Of a stretch of DNA of 64,000 nucleotides, positions 22,302-32,563 are shown in pieces. The position numbers and the translations under genes are program-made. Under the pieces are notes generated by a model. That model made no database searches and was not told the origin of the DNA. It worked only from the letters and a program-made list of their open reading frames with translations. Numbering within the stretch: the first letter of the stretch is position 1; each line of letters opens with the position of its first letter. This DNA comes from Mycolicibacterium holsaticum DSM 44478 = JCM 12374 (GTDB taxonomy: Bacteria > Actinomycetota > Actinomycetes > Mycobacteriales > Mycobacteriaceae): NCBI RefSeq assembly GCF_019645835.1, contig NZ_CP080998.1:2852001-2916000 (forward strand). Direction: 5' to 3'.

Positions 22302-23446
22302 CGGCGGGCTTGTCCGAGCACGTCGGTCAATACCTGCCGCGCCAACGCCAACTCGTCCTCGGTGAGCGATGCCCGCGCGGTCAGCCGCAGCCGCGAGGTG
22401 CCCGCGGGCACCGTGGGCGGGCGGAAACACCCGACCCGCAGACCCCGGTCCAGGCACGCCGCCGCGGCGCCCAACGCCACCTCCGGCTCCCCCAGGATCA
22501 CCGAAACCACCGCCGATGCCGGCCACGGCGCTACGTCGCACACCGAGGCCAGCGTCTGCGCGTTGGCCAGCACCGCGGCCGCGCGCCACGGTTCGGCGAT
22601 CAACACCTTCAGCGCCGCCCACGCCGCCCCGACCGCCGCGGGCGCCAGGCCGGTGTCGAAGATGAACGGTCGCGCCGCGTCGATGAGATGGTCGCGGACC
22701 GCGGCGGGTCCGAGCACCACGCCGCCCTGGCTGCCGAGCGCCTTGGACAGCGTCGTCGTCATCACGATGTCGGGCGCACCGGCCAACCCGGCCTCGTGCA
22801 GCAGCCCGCGCCCGCCGGTGCCGCGCACCCCCAACCCGTGCGCCTCGTCCACGATGAGCAGCGCCGCGTGCCTGGCGCAGACGTCGTGCAGCGCGCGCAG
22901 CGGGGCGAGCGCCCCGTCGGCGGAGAACACCGAGTCGGTGACCACGACCGCGCGTTCCTCGTCGCGGCCGGCCAGCGCCGCTTCCACCGCGGCCACGTCA
23001 CGGTGCGGGGTCACCACCACGCTGGCCCGTGACAGTCGGCAGGCGTCGACCAGCGACGCGTGCGTCAGCGCATCGGACACCAACAGCGAGCCCGGCCCGG
23101 ACAGCGCGACCACCGCGCCCATGTTGGCGGTGTAGCCCGAGGAGAACACCAGCGCCGATTCCGCGCCGACGAACTCGGCCAGATCCTTCTCGAAGCCCTC
23201 GTGCAGCTCGGTGTTGCCGGTGACCAGCCGCGAGCCCGTGGAGCCGGCGCCCCAGGTGCGCAGGGCGGCCACCCCGCCGTCGATGACCTCGGGATGATGC
23301 GACAGCCCCAGGTAGTCGTTGGAGGCCAGGTCGACCCCGGCGCCGACGGGCGGGCGGGTGCGCAGCGACCGCCGCAGCCCCGCCTCGCGACGCCGCTGCT
23401 CGACGTCGTCGAGCCAGGCCAGTGGCGAAAGACCAGCGCGTGTCAC
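22298..23446 (-). CDS. bioF: 8-amino-7-oxononanoate synthase
   Basis: BioF (382 residues) is a PLP enzyme condensing pimeloyl-thioester with alanine. Features: [17 protein letters not shown] at the start, [67 protein letters not shown] with PLP-binding residues, and [14 protein letters not shown] with the PLP lysine. The GTG at 23446 has AAGGGG about 6 nt upstream. A BioQ operator lies 29 bp upstream. It is followed by coupled bioD. Confidence 0.96.
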   Translation of the reverse strand: MTRAGLSPLAWLDDVEQRRREAGLRRSLRTRPPVGAGVDLASNDYLGLSHHPEVIDGGVAALRTWGAGSTGSRLVTGNTELHEGFEKDLAEFVGAESALVFSSGYTANMGAVVALSGPGSLLVSDALTHASLVDACRLSRASVVVTPHRDVAAVEAALAGRDEERAVVVTDSVFSADGALAPLRALHDVCARHAALLIVDEAHGLGVRGTGGRGLLHEAGLAGAPDIVMTTTLSKALGSQGGVVLGPAAVRDHLIDAARPFIFDTGLAPAAVGAAWAALKVLIAEPWRAAAVLANAQTLASVCDVAPWPASAVVSVILGEPEVALGAAAACLDRGLRVGCFRPPTVPAGTSRLRLTARASLTEDELALARQVLTDVLGQARR

Positions 23447-23474
23447 CGATGCCCCTTACGGCGAGCCGGACAAT

Positions 23475-23487
23475 TGAACACCGTTCA
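23475..23487. promoter_or_regulatory. BioQ operator upstream of bioF
   Basis: TGAAC-ACC-GTTCA is a perfect 13-bp palindrome with the same arms as the site at 19560. The flanks are also alike at both sites (CAATTGAAC on the left, GTTCAGGTTAG on the right). It overlaps the bioA stop codon, so bioF can be transcribed independently of bioA. Confidence 0.85.
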
Positions 23488-24768
23488 GGTTAGTGCACGG
23501 GCGACGGCGATCATCGCCGAGCAGATCTGCGCGACCTCGTCGGGGGTGCAGATGTAGGGCGGCATGACGTAGATGAGGTTGCGGAACGGGCGCAGCCAGA
23601 CGCCGTGTTCGATCGCGACGGGGGTGGCCAGCGCCAGATCCACCGGGTCGGACATCTCGATGACGCCGATCGCCCCCAGCACCCGCACGTCGGCGACCCC
23701 GGGCAGCCCCACAGCAGGCGCCAGCCCCGCTCGCAGCCCGTCCTCGATGGCGGCCACCTGCGCCCGCCAGTCGGTGCTGAGCAGCAGTTCGACGGATGCC
23801 ACCCCGACCGCGCACGCCAGCGCGTTGGCCATGAACGTCGGGCCGTGCATCAGCGCGCCGGCTTCGGAATTGCTGATCGTCGAAGCGATCTCGCGGCTGC
23901 ACAGGGTGGCGGCCAGCGTGATGTAGCCGCCAGTCAGCGCCTTGCCGACGCACATGATGTCCGGGGTGACGCCGGCGTGGTCGGCGGCGAACAGCTCGCC
24001 GGTGCGCCCGAACCCGGTGGCGATCTCGTCGAAGATCAACAGCACGTCGTGGCGACGGCATATCTCGTGAAGGTCGCTCAGATAGCGCGGATCGTGGAAA
24101 CGCATCCCGCCCGCGCCCTGCACGACGGGTTCCACGATCACCGCGGCCAGTTCGTCGGCGTGCCCGTCCAGCTGTTTCTCGAACACCTCGCTGTAGGCGG
24201 GGTCGTAGCCGGACGGCACCTGCGGGGCGAACACCTGCGCGGTAAGCACGTCGGTCCACAGCTCGTGCATGCCGCCGTCGGGGTCGCACACGCTCATCGG
24301 CGTGAACGTGTCGCCGTGATATCCGCCACGCCACGTCATCAGCCGGTGCTTGGCCGGTCGACCGAGGCTGCGCCAGTACTGCAGCGCCATCTTCGCCGCC
24401 ACCTCCACCGACACCGAACCGGAGTCGCTGAAGAACACGGTGTCCAGCCCGTCGGGGGTGAGCTCGACCAGCAGCTGGGCGAGTCGCGCGGCGGGTTCGT
24501 GGGTCAGCCCGCCGAACATGACGTGGTTCATCGTGGCCAGCTGGGTGGTGATCGCCGCGTCTAACACCGGGTGGGCGTGCCCGTGGACGGCGGTCCACCA
24601 CGACGCCATCGCGTCGAGAACCTCGACGTCGCGGCCGCGGTGGTGCAGCGTCAGCCAGGCGCCGTGCGCGCCGAGAGCGACGATCGGCGGCTGCGCGCCC
24701 GCCCCGATCGTGCTGTAGGGATGCCAGACGTGCGCGGCGTCGATCGCGCTGATCTCGGCAGGCGTCAT
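23485..24768 (-). CDS. bioA: adenosylmethionine-8-amino-7-oxononanoate aminotransferase
   Basis: BioA (427 residues from the ATG at 24768) is a PLP transaminase converting KAPA to DAPA with SAM as amino donor. Features: [93 protein letters not shown] with the PLP aspartate, and [16 protein letters not shown] with the PLP lysine. An in-frame GTG at 24777 (VPKMTPAEI) lies 7 nt after a TAATCT -10 and may be the true leaderless start. It is divergent from the acyltransferase gene with about 30 bp between them. Confidence 0.95.
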   Translation of the reverse strand: MTPAEISAIDAAHVWHPYSTIGAGAQPPIVALGAHGAWLTLHHRGRDVEVLDAMASWWTAVHGHAHPVLDAAITTQLATMNHVMFGGLTHEPAARLAQLLVELTPDGLDTVFFSDSGSVSVEVAAKMALQYWRSLGRPAKHRLMTWRGGYHGDTFTPMSVCDPDGGMHELWTDVLTAQVFAPQVPSGYDPAYSEVFEKQLDGHADELAAVIVEPVVQGAGGMRFHDPRYLSDLHEICRRHDVLLIFDEIATGFGRTGELFAADHAGVTPDIMCVGKALTGGYITLAATLCSREIASTISNSEAGALMHGPTFMANALACAVGVASVELLLSTDWRAQVAAIEDGLRAGLAPAVGLPGVADVRVLGAIGVIEMSDPVDLALATPVAIEHGVWLRPFRNLIYVMPPYICTPDEVAQICSAMIAVARALT

Positions 24769-24783
24769 TTTCGGCACCTTCGG

Positions 24784-24790
24784 TAGATTA
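24784..24790. promoter_or_regulatory. shared -10 region of bioA and the acyltransferase gene
   Basis: On the plus strand TAGATT (24784-24789) precedes the ATG at 24801 by 11 nt. On the minus strand TAATCT (24790-24785) ends 7 nt before the GTG at 24777. The two candidate -10 boxes occupy the same DNA, so the promoters would compete. Confidence 0.5.
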
Positions 24791-24800
24791 TCGGTCGACC

Positions 24801-26978
24801 ATGATGACCCTCGCCCCTCCCCGGCCGGCGCCCGCCACCGGCCCGGGACAGTTCCCGCGCGCCACCACGGCGCAGCCGAGCGCACGTGCGTCGGGTTTCT
24901 ATCGCCACGACCTCGACGGCCTGCGCGGCATCGCGATCGCACTGGTCGCGCTGTTTCACGTGTGGTTCGGCCGGGTGTCCGGCGGTGTGGACGTCTTCCT
25001 GGCGCTGTCGGGGTTCTTCTTCGGCGGGCGGCTGCTGCGCACGGCGATGACGCCCGGGGCGTCCCTGTGGCCGGTTCCCGAGGTCACCCGGCTGGTGCGA
25101 CGGTTGTTGCCCGCGCTGGTGGTGGTGCTCGCGGCGTCGGCGGTGCTGACGATCCTCATCCAGCCCGAAACCCGCTGGGAGGCGTTCGCGTCCCAGAGCC
25201 TGGCCAGCTTGGGTTACTACCAGAACTGGGAGTTGGCCAACACGGCGGCGGACTATCTGCGCGCCGGGGAGGCCGTCAGCCCGCTGCAGCACATCTGGTC
25301 GATGTCGGTGCAGGGCCAGTTCTACATCGCGTTCCTCATCCTGATCTTCGGGTTCGCGTACCTGTTCCGGCGCGTCCTTGGCAAACACATGCGCGTCGCG
25401 TTCGTCGCGCTGCTGACCGCGCTGACCGTCGCGTCGTTCGTCTACGCGATCTTCGCCCACAACACCGACCAGTCCGCGGCCTACTACAACAGCTTCGCGC
25501 GGGCGTGGGAGTTGTTGCTGGGGGCGCTGATCGGCGCGCTGGTGCCCTACGTGCGCTGGCCGATGTGGCTGCGCACGGCGGTGGCCGTGGTCGCCCTCGG
25601 CGCGATCCTGTCCTGCGGCGCGCTGATCGACGGGGTGCACGAGTTTCCCGGGCCGTTGGCGCTGGTGCCGGTGGGCGCGACGATCCTGCTCATCTTGTCG
25701 GCGGCCAACCGGGTCGCCGATCCGCACACCGCCGGGCGCATGCCCGCGCCCAACCGGTTGCTGGCAAGCGCACCGTTCGTGTCGCTGGGGGCGATGGCGT
25801 ACTCGCTGTACCTGTGGCACTGGCCGCTGCTGATCTTCTGGCTGGCCTACACCGGGCACAGCAGCGCAGGCTTCCTCGAGGGTGCGGGGGTGCTGCTGGT
25901 CTCCGGCGTGCTGGCCTGGCTCACCACCAAGTACGTGGAGAACCCGCTGCGCTACCGGTCCCCGTCCTCGACGGCGCCGGTGGTGCCGCTGCGGATCCGG
26001 CTGCGCAGGCCGACGATGGTGCTGGGCTCGGTGGTCGCTCTGTTGGGGGTCGCGCTGACGGCGACCTCGTTCACCTGGCGTGAGCACATCGTCGTCGAAC
26101 GCGCGAGCGGCAAGGAACTGGCCGGGCTTTCCTCGCGCGACTACCCCGGCGCCCGCGCGCTGGTCGACAAGGTCCGGGTGCCCAAACTGCCGATGCGCCC
26201 GACGGTGCTGGAGGCCAAGAACGACATCCCGCAGAGCACCGGCGACCGCTGCATCAGCGACTTCGACAACGTCGACATCATCAACTGCACCTACGGCGAC
26301 AAGGACGCCACCCGCACCATCGCGCTGGCGGGCGGTTCGCACGCCGAGCACTGGATCACCGCGCTGGATCTGCTCGGCCGGCTACACCACTTCAAGGTCG
26401 TCACTTATCTGAAGATGGGTTGCCCGTTGAGCACCGAGAAGATGCCGCGGGTGATGGGCGACAACCGGCCGTACCCCAAGTGCCGGCAGTGGAACGAGAA
26501 GGTGATGCCCCAACTCATCGCCGACCGTCCCGACTACGTCTTCACCACGTCCACCCGGCCGTGGAACATCAAACCGGGTGATGTGATGCCGAGCTTCTAT
26601 CTCGGGATCTGGCAGGAGTTCGCCGACAACGGCATTCCGGTGCTGGCCATGCGCGACACCCCGTGGCTGGTGCGCAACGGCAAACCGTATTTGGCCGCCG
26701 ACTGCCTCGCCAACGGCGGCACCGCGGTATCGTGCGGCGTCAAACGCTCCGATGTGCTCAGCTCCCGTAACCCCACGCTCAACTACCTCACGCGGTTCCC
26801 GAACCTGCGACCGCTCGACATGAGCGATGCGGTGTGCCGCAAGGACATCTGCCGCGTGGTGGAAGGAAACGTGTTGGTCTATCACGACGCCCACCACATC
26901 TCGACGACCTACATGCGCACGATGACCGCCGAACTGGGACGCCAGCTCGCCACCGCCACCGGCTGGTGGGTTGATTGA
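24801..26978 (+). CDS. acyltransferase 3 with C-terminal SGNH domain
   Basis: A 725-residue membrane protein like M. tuberculosis Rv1565c. The N-terminal half is an acyltransferase-3 module: [22 protein letters not shown] carries the family histidine, followed by about 10 membrane segments up to residue 430, with [12 protein letters not shown] and [13 protein letters not shown] as typical motifs. The C-terminal, probably extracytoplasmic half is SGNH-like, with [12 protein letters not shown] as nucleophile region and a final DAHHIS motif. Such proteins O-acylate cell-envelope glycans or lipids. The stop overlaps the treX start by one base, so it may be cotranscribed with treX-treY. Confidence 0.9.
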   Translation: MMTLAPPRPAPATGPGQFPRATTAQPSARASGFYRHDLDGLRGIAIALVALFHVWFGRVSGGVDVFLALSGFFFGGRLLRTAMTPGASLWPVPEVTRLVRRLLPALVVVLAASAVLTILIQPETRWEAFASQSLASLGYYQNWELANTAADYLRAGEAVSPLQHIWSMSVQGQFYIAFLILIFGFAYLFRRVLGKHMRVAFVALLTALTVASFVYAIFAHNTDQSAAYYNSFARAWELLLGALIGALVPYVRWPMWLRTAVAVVALGAILSCGALIDGVHEFPGPLALVPVGATILLILSAANRVADPHTAGRMPAPNRLLASAPFVSLGAMAYSLYLWHWPLLIFWLAYTGHSSAGFLEGAGVLLVSGVLAWLTTKYVENPLRYRSPSSTAPVVPLRIRLRRPTMVLGSVVALLGVALTATSFTWREHIVVERASGKELAGLSSRDYPGARALVDKVRVPKLPMRPTVLEAKNDIPQSTGDRCISDFDNVDIINCTYGDKDATRTIALAGGSHAEHWITALDLLGRLHHFKVVTYLKMGCPLSTEKMPRVMGDNRPYPKCRQWNEKVMPQLIADRPDYVFTTSTRPWNIKPGDVMPSFYLGIWQEFADNGIPVLAMRDTPWLVRNGKPYLAADCLANGGTAVSCGVKRSDVLSSRNPTLNYLTRFPNLRPLDMSDAVCRKDICRVVEGNVLVYHDAHHISTTYMRTMTAELGRQLATATGWWVD

Positions 26979-29125
26979 TGTCATCGCCGCACGCACCGGT
27001 ATCCACCGTCTGGCCCGGTGCGCCGTACCCGTTGGGCGCCACGTACGACGGTGCGGGCACGAACTTCTCGCTGTTCTCCGAGGTCGCCGAGAAGGTCGAA
27101 TTGTGCCTGATCGCCAAGGACGGCACCGAACAGCGGATCGACCTCGACGAGGTCGACGGTTATGTGTGGCACTGCTATCTGCCCACTGTCGCGCCCGGGC
27201 AGCGCTACGGTTACCGCGTGCACGGGCCGTGGGATCCCGCGGCCGGGCACCGCTGCGACCCCAGCAAGCTGCTGCTGGACCCGTACGGCAAGTCCTTCCA
27301 CGGCGATTTCACCTTCTCCCAGGCGCTGTATTCCTATGACCTGAACGCCGAGGACCCCGCGTCCGGGGGCACCCCGCCGATGGTCGACTCGCTGGGCCAC
27401 ACCATGACCAGCGTGGTGATCAACCCGTACTTCGACTGGGCGTCGGACCGCGCGCCGCGCACCCCGTACCACGAGACGGTGATCTACGAGGCGCACGTCA
27501 AGGGCATGACGCAGACCCATCCCGGCGTTCCCGAGGAACTGCGCGGCACCTACGCCGGGCTGGCGCATCCGGTGATCATCGAGCACCTGCGGGCGCTGAA
27601 CGTCACCGCGATCGAGTTGATGCCGGTGCACCAGTTCCTGCACGACCACCGGCTGATCGATCTGGGTCTGCGAAACTACTGGGGTTACAACACTTTCGGC
27701 TTCTTCGCCCCGCACTACCAGTACGCGGCGACCAAGCACGCCGGCGGGGCGGTCGCCGAGTTCAAGGCCATGGTGCGGGCATTCCACGAAGCCGGGATCG
27801 AGGTGATCCTCGATGTGGTCTACAACCACACCGCCGAGGGCAACCACCTGGGACCCACGCTGAACTTCCGGGGCATCGACAACGCCGCCTACTACCGTCT
27901 CGTCGACGACGACCTGAGGTTCTACAAGGACTTCACCGGCACCGGCAACAGCCTCAACGCCCGCAACCCGCACACGCTGCAGCTGATCATGGACTCGTTG
28001 CGCTACTGGGTGCTGGAGATGCACGTCGACGGATTCCGGTTCGACCTGGCGGCCAGCCTGGCGCGGGAGTTCTACGACGTCGACCGGCTGAGCGCGTTTT
28101 TCGATCTGGTGCAACAGGATCCGGTGGTCAGCCAGGTCAAGCTGATCGCCGAACCGTGGGATGTCGGCGAGGGCGGCTACCAGGTCGGCAACTTCCCAGG
28201 TTTGTGGACCGAGTGGAACGGGAAGTACCGCGACACTGTGCGTGATTACTGGCGGGGCGAGCCCGCGACCCTCGGCGAGTTCGCCTCGCGGCTGACCGGA
28301 TCCTCGGACCTCTACGAGGAGACCGGCCGGCGGCCCAGTGCCAGCATCAACTTCGTCACCTGCCACGACGGCTTCACGCTGGCCGACCTGGTGTCCTACA
28401 ACGAAAAACACAACGAGGCCAACGGCGAGGACAACCGCGACGGCGAAAGCCACAACCGGTCGTGGAACTGCGGTGTGGAGGGCCCGACCGCCGACCCCGA
28501 CATTCTGACGCTGCGGGCCAAGCAGATGCGCAACATCATGGGCACGCTGATGGTGTCGCAGGGCACGCCGATGATCTCGCACGGCGACGAGATCGGCCGC
28601 AGCCAACGGGGCAACAACAACGTCTACTGCCAGGACTCCGAACTGTCCTGGATGGACTGGTCGTTGTGCGAGAAGAACGCCGACCTGCTGGAGTTCACCC
28701 GCAAGGTGGTGCAGTTGCGCACCGATCATCCGGTGTTCCGCAGGCGGCGGTTCTTCGAGGGCAAGCCGATCCGCACCGGTGATCAGGTCCGTGACATCGC
28801 GTGGCTGACGCCGGCAGGCGAGGAGATGACGCCCGAGGACTGGGAGCACGGCTTGGGCAAGTGCGTTGCGGTGTTCCTCAACGGCGATGCGATCCCGACG
28901 CCGGATGTGCGCGGTCAACGCGTCATCGACGACTCGTTCCTGTTGTGTTTCAACGCCCACGACCAACCGCAGGACTTCGTCACGCCCACGGGTGACTACG
29001 CCGCTCAGTGGACCGCGACGCTGGACACCGCACATCCCACCGGCGCCAGCGATCTGGTCGTCCCGGCCGGCGAGAAGATCTCCCTGCAGGCGCGGTCCCT
29101 GCTGGTGATGCGTAAGACCGCCTAG
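26978..29125 (+). CDS. treX: glycogen debranching enzyme / isoamylase-type (TreX/GlgX)
   Basis: A 715-residue GH13 enzyme that hydrolyses alpha-1,6 branch points, feeding linear glucans to TreY. An N-terminal CBM48-like region (PLGATYDGAGTNFSLFSEVAEKVELCL) precedes the barrel. Catalytic residues are Asp356 in DGFRFDLA, Glu392 in LIAEPWDVG and Asp464 in CHDGFTL. The LDVVYNHTAEGN motif is also typical. The ATG at 26978 overlaps the acyltransferase stop (TGATG). treY follows after 3 bp. The order treX-treY then treZ matches M. tuberculosis, except for the insertion before treZ. Confidence 0.95.
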   Translation: MSSPHAPVSTVWPGAPYPLGATYDGAGTNFSLFSEVAEKVELCLIAKDGTEQRIDLDEVDGYVWHCYLPTVAPGQRYGYRVHGPWDPAAGHRCDPSKLLLDPYGKSFHGDFTFSQALYSYDLNAEDPASGGTPPMVDSLGHTMTSVVINPYFDWASDRAPRTPYHETVIYEAHVKGMTQTHPGVPEELRGTYAGLAHPVIIEHLRALNVTAIELMPVHQFLHDHRLIDLGLRNYWGYNTFGFFAPHYQYAATKHAGGAVAEFKAMVRAFHEAGIEVILDVVYNHTAEGNHLGPTLNFRGIDNAAYYRLVDDDLRFYKDFTGTGNSLNARNPHTLQLIMDSLRYWVLEMHVDGFRFDLAASLAREFYDVDRLSAFFDLVQQDPVVSQVKLIAEPWDVGEGGYQVGNFPGLWTEWNGKYRDTVRDYWRGEPATLGEFASRLTGSSDLYEETGRRPSASINFVTCHDGFTLADLVSYNEKHNEANGEDNRDGESHNRSWNCGVEGPTADPDILTLRAKQMRNIMGTLMVSQGTPMISHGDEIGRSQRGNNNVYCQDSELSWMDWSLCEKNADLLEFTRKVVQLRTDHPVFRRRRFFEGKPIRTGDQVRDIAWLTPAGEEMTPEDWEHGLGKCVAVFLNGDAIPTPDVRGQRVIDDSFLLCFNAHDQPQDFVTPTGDYAAQWTATLDTAHPTGASDLVVPAGEKISLQARSLLVMRKTA

Positions 29126-29128
29126 CGT

Positions 29129-31405
29129 ATGGCTTCTCGGGTGCTCTCGACGTATCGGCTGCAGCTGCGCGGCGACTGTTTCACTTTCGCCGACGCCGAA
29201 GCGCAACTGGATTACCTTGATGCGCTTGGTGTTTCGCACCTGTACCTGTCACCGATCCTGACAGCTGGACACGGATCGACGCATGGTTACGACGTCACCG
29301 ACCCCACGACGGTGTCCGCGGAGTTGGGCGGACCGCAGGGCTTGGCGCAACTGTCGCAGGCCGCACGGGCCCGCGGGATGGGGCTGGTTGTGGACATTGT
29401 GCCCAACCACGTCGGCGTCGAGCGGCCCGAGCAGAACCCGTGGTGGTGGGACGTGCTCAAATACGGCCGGGATTCGGCGTACAGCACGTACTTTGACATC
29501 GACTGGGAACTGGGCGATGGGCGAATTCTGCTGCCGGTGCTGGGCTCCGACGATGACGTCGCCGACCTGGTCGTCGACGGCGATGTGCTGCGGCTCGGCG
29601 ATCTGGTCTACCCGGTCGCTCCGGGCACCGATGACGGCACCGGTACCGAGGTCCATGAGCGGCAGCACTACCGGCTCATCGGCTGGCGACACGGTATCTG
29701 CGGCTACCGCCGCTTCTTCTCGATCACCTCGCTGGCCGGTCTGCGTCAGGAGGACCGCGCGGTGTTCGACGCCACCCACGTCGAGGTGAAACGCTGGTTC
29801 GCCGAGGGTCTGGTCGACGGGGTCCGCGTCGACCATCCCGACGGGTTGTCGGACCCTGCGGGTTACCTGAGCTGGTTGCGTGACATCACCGGCCCGGATG
29901 CGTGGATCGTCGTCGAGAAGATCCTGGCCGCCGACGAGCCGCTGGAGCCGACGCTGCCGGTCGCGGGCACCACCGGCTACGACGCGATGCGTGAAATCGG
30001 TGGCGTGTTCATCGACGCCGGTGGGCAGCAGGCGCTGACCGACCTGTTCGACTCCACCGGCGTGCCCTACAGCTCGATGCCGGATCTCGCGCGGACCCTG
30101 AAGGCCCGAGCCGTCACCGAGACGCTGGGCAGTGAGCTGGCCCGGTTGCGCCGCACTATCGTGGCCGCCGCCGGCACCGACCACGACGACCTGCCCGCGG
30201 CGATCGCGGCGCTGCTCAGCCGCATCGGGGTGTACCGCTCCGATTACCGGTCGCTGTCGGGCGTGCTGCCCACCGCGTTCGCCGAAACCGCCGCCGCCGA
30301 ACCCGATCTCGCGGCCCCGCTGGCGCTCATCGCGGCTGCGCTGGCCGTGCGCACCGAGGCCGAGGTGCGACTACAGCAACTGTGCGGCGCGGCGACCGCG
30401 AAGTCGATGGAGGACTGTCTGTTCTACCGTGACGCGCGTCTGGTCTCGCTCAACGAGGTCGGCTCCGAACCGCACCACTTCGGGGTCGGCGTCGCGGAGT
30501 TCCACCAGCGGGCCGCGGTGCGGGCCCGGATGTGGCCGGGCGCCATGGTCGGGTTGACGACCCACGACACCAAGCGGGGCGAGGATGTGCGCGCGCGTAT
30601 CGGCGTGCTGTCCCAAGTGCCGTCGCTGTGGGCCGAACTGGTCGGCAAGTGGACGTTGGCCGCGCCGCCGCCGGATGCGGCAACGGGTCTTTTCTTGTGG
30701 CAGAGCATTTTCGGCGTGTGGCCCGCCGACGGTCAGCTCACCGACGGCCTACGCCAGCGGGTCAACGCCTACGCCGAGAAGGCGATCCGTGAAGCCGGCG
30801 CGCACACCACCTGGAACGACCCGGACGCCGACTTCGAGGCGCGGGTGCACGCGTGGCTCGACACCGTGTTCGACGGCCAGGTCGCCGCCGAGATGACGTC
30901 GCTGGTGGCCCGTCTCGATCTGCACGCCCGCAGCGACGCGCTGGGGCAGAAGCTACTGGGCCTCACCGTTCCCGGCATACCCGATGTGTACCAGGGCACC
31001 GAACTGTGGGAGGACAGCCTGGTCGATCCCGACAACCGCAGGCCGGTCGACTACGCGGTGCGCCGAGATGCGCTCAGCGCCAACCGGCATCCGAAACTGC
31101 GGGTCGTTTCCGCGGCGTTGAAAGTGCGCCGGGACCGGCCGGCCAGCTTTTCTGGGGGCGGGTACACGCCGATACTGGCCGATGGGCCCGGCGCCGACCA
31201 TCTGGTGGCATTCCTGCGCGGCACCGACGTGCTGACCGCGGTGACCCGCCACACGGTGCGGCTGTCGGAAACCGGTTGGGCTGACACGTCACTGGCGTTG
31301 CCGGCAGGCACCTGGACGGACCGGCTCTCCGGGATCAGCCACTCCGGCCGGGTGCTGGCCGCCGAGTTGTTCGCCGACCTGCCGGTGGCGCTGCTGACCC
31401 GCTAG
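29129..31405 (+). CDS. treY: maltooligosyl trehalose synthase
   Basis: TreY (758 residues) turns the reducing-end alpha-1,4 bond of maltodextrins into alpha,alpha-1,1, giving maltooligosyl-trehalose. GH13 residues: nucleophile Asp235 in DGVRVDHPDGLSDP, acid Glu263 in WIVVEKIL, and Asp480 in LTTHDTKRGEDVRAR. The N-terminus STYRLQL and the VDIVPNHVGV motif are family features. The ATG at 29129 is 3 bp after treX. The stop codon overlaps the stop of the asparaginase-like remnant on the other strand. Confidence 0.96.
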   Translation: MASRVLSTYRLQLRGDCFTFADAEAQLDYLDALGVSHLYLSPILTAGHGSTHGYDVTDPTTVSAELGGPQGLAQLSQAARARGMGLVVDIVPNHVGVERPEQNPWWWDVLKYGRDSAYSTYFDIDWELGDGRILLPVLGSDDDVADLVVDGDVLRLGDLVYPVAPGTDDGTGTEVHERQHYRLIGWRHGICGYRRFFSITSLAGLRQEDRAVFDATHVEVKRWFAEGLVDGVRVDHPDGLSDPAGYLSWLRDITGPDAWIVVEKILAADEPLEPTLPVAGTTGYDAMREIGGVFIDAGGQQALTDLFDSTGVPYSSMPDLARTLKARAVTETLGSELARLRRTIVAAAGTDHDDLPAAIAALLSRIGVYRSDYRSLSGVLPTAFAETAAAEPDLAAPLALIAAALAVRTEAEVRLQQLCGAATAKSMEDCLFYRDARLVSLNEVGSEPHHFGVGVAEFHQRAAVRARMWPGAMVGLTTHDTKRGEDVRARIGVLSQVPSLWAELVGKWTLAAPPPDAATGLFLWQSIFGVWPADGQLTDGLRQRVNAYAEKAIREAGAHTTWNDPDADFEARVHAWLDTVFDGQVAAEMTSLVARLDLHARSDALGQKLLGLTVPGIPDVYQGTELWEDSLVDPDNRRPVDYAVRRDALSANRHPKLRVVSAALKVRRDRPASFSGGGYTPILADGPGADHLVAFLRGTDVLTAVTRHTVRLSETGWADTSLALPAGTWTDRLSGISHSGRVLAAELFADLPVALLTR

Positions 31406-31596
31406 CAGCCGATCCGGTCATGCCCGGATAGCCGTATATCGCTGTCGGGCCGCTCCCCTACCACCATGGCACCGGTGACGGCGATCGGCACCGGCCAGCG
31501 TTCGCGGTAGGCGAGCCACGCGGAGACCTCCTCGATGGAGTCCGTTCCGGTGGTGACCACGATCCCGCCGAGGCCGATGAGGTGAACGTCACTCAT
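31402..31596 (-). pseudogene. asparaginase-like gene remnant (64 codons, internally deleted)
   Basis: A short frame whose sequence reads like an L-asparaginase with its middle missing. MSDVHLIGLGG resembles the asparaginase N-terminus (xxLIxxGGTIA). It is followed directly by GIVVTTGTDSIEEVSAWLAYRERWPVPIAVTGA, which matches the second catalytic block (compare [20 protein letters not shown] in ansA of this window). About 60 residues between these blocks and the whole C-terminus are absent. The ATG at 31596 overlaps the ABC binding-protein stop by 8 bp, so it was probably the last gene of that operon. The frame ends using bases of the treY stop codon. It could also be a small expressed peptide, but a decayed gene is more likely. 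Confidence 0.7.
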
Positions 31597-32563
31597 CGCC
31601 GGTGGCGGTGAGGAAGCCCGGCACGATCAGGGTCTGGTAGTCCGGGATCACCGCGTCGGCCGGCACCCGCCCGATCCCCTGCGCCCACCGTGCCCGATCC
31701 GCGAGGTCACCGGCAAGGTCGGGTCCGATCTCGGTCCGGAACACGAATTCGTCTGCGACGCGGGTGATCAGGTCGTCGTCGAGACCGGTCGCGGCGGCCA
31801 CCGCGCTCAGCGCGGACTGGTCGGCGTCGCCGAGCGGGCGATCGGCGCGACGCACCGCCGCCAGGAACGCGGTCAGCTCGGCGGGTTTGGTTTCCACGGC
31901 GTTGCGGGTCGCCAGATACAGGCTGTGCTGGTTGTACTTGTCGGGGCCCTGCAGTTCGACGGCGTCATCGCCGAGCGCAGCGACGGCCTTGGCGAGCGGC
32001 GGTTGAAACACCGCGATCGCGTCCACGCTTCGGTTGCTGATCGCGGTCACGATCTCGGCCGGGCCGGTCTGCACCAGTTCCGCGGTCACCCCCGCCTCGG
32101 AGAGGAACTTGGTGGCGAAGAAATGGGCGCTGCTGCCCAGTGGTACCGCGATCTGCCTGCCGGCCAGGTCGGCAATCGAGCCGATGCCCGCTGAGCCTCG
32201 GGCGACGAAACGTCCGGCGTCCCAGCGTGATCCGTCGGCGATGATACGCAGGTCGGGGTTCTTGATCGCGGCCGCCGACGCCGGCACGTCACTGCCGGTC
32301 GCGACGTCGACCGCGCCGCCGGCGAGCGCTTCGAGCGCGGCCGCCCCGGTGGGAAACGGGATGATCTCGACGTCGACGCCGGCGTCGGTGAAGTATCCCA
32401 GGTCCCGCGCGACCGGCACCTGCGCCCAGCACGGGTCGACCACCCAGCCGACCGTCAGCGCGGGGTTGTTCCCGCTGCGGCCCGGCGTGCAGCCGCTCAG
32501 CACGGCCGTCGAAGCCAGGACGGCGATGGTGATCGCCACTGCGATGCGTCGGACTGATCTCAT
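31589..32563 (-). CDS. ABC transporter substrate-binding lipoprotein (NMT1/SsuA-like)
   Basis: A 324-residue periplasmic-binding-type protein. The N-terminus is a lipoprotein signal (MRSVRRIAVAITIAVLASTAVLSGC, lipobox LSGC). The mature part has the NMT1/TauA/SsuA pattern: VARDLGYFTDAGVDVEIIPF, ALAGGAVDVATGSD, DLAGRQIAVPLGSSAHFF and AISNRSVDAIAVFQPP. Likely ligands are small organic nitrogen or sulphur compounds, not determinable here. The ATG at 32563 overlaps the ATPase stop by 4 bp. Confidence 0.9.
   Translation of the reverse strand: MRSVRRIAVAITIAVLASTAVLSGCTPGRSGNNPALTVGWVVDPCWAQVPVARDLGYFTDAGVDVEIIPFPTGAAALEALAGGAVDVATGSDVPASAAAIKNPDLRIIADGSRWDAGRFVARGSAGIGSIADLAGRQIAVPLGSSAHFFATKFLSEAGVTAELVQTGPAEIVTAISNRSVDAIAVFQPPLAKAVAALGDDAVELQGPDKYNQHSLYLATRNAVETKPAELTAFLAAVRRADRPLGDADQSALSAVAAATGLDDDLITRVADEFVFRTEIGPDLAGDLADRARWAQGIGRVPADAVIPDYQTLIVPGFLTATGDE

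Noticed and set aside
26981..29239. A 752-codon minus-strand frame opposite treX.
   Set aside because: treX has all its catalytic motifs in the plus frame; the antisense frame is rich in His, Gln and Val repeats and has no recognisable domain.
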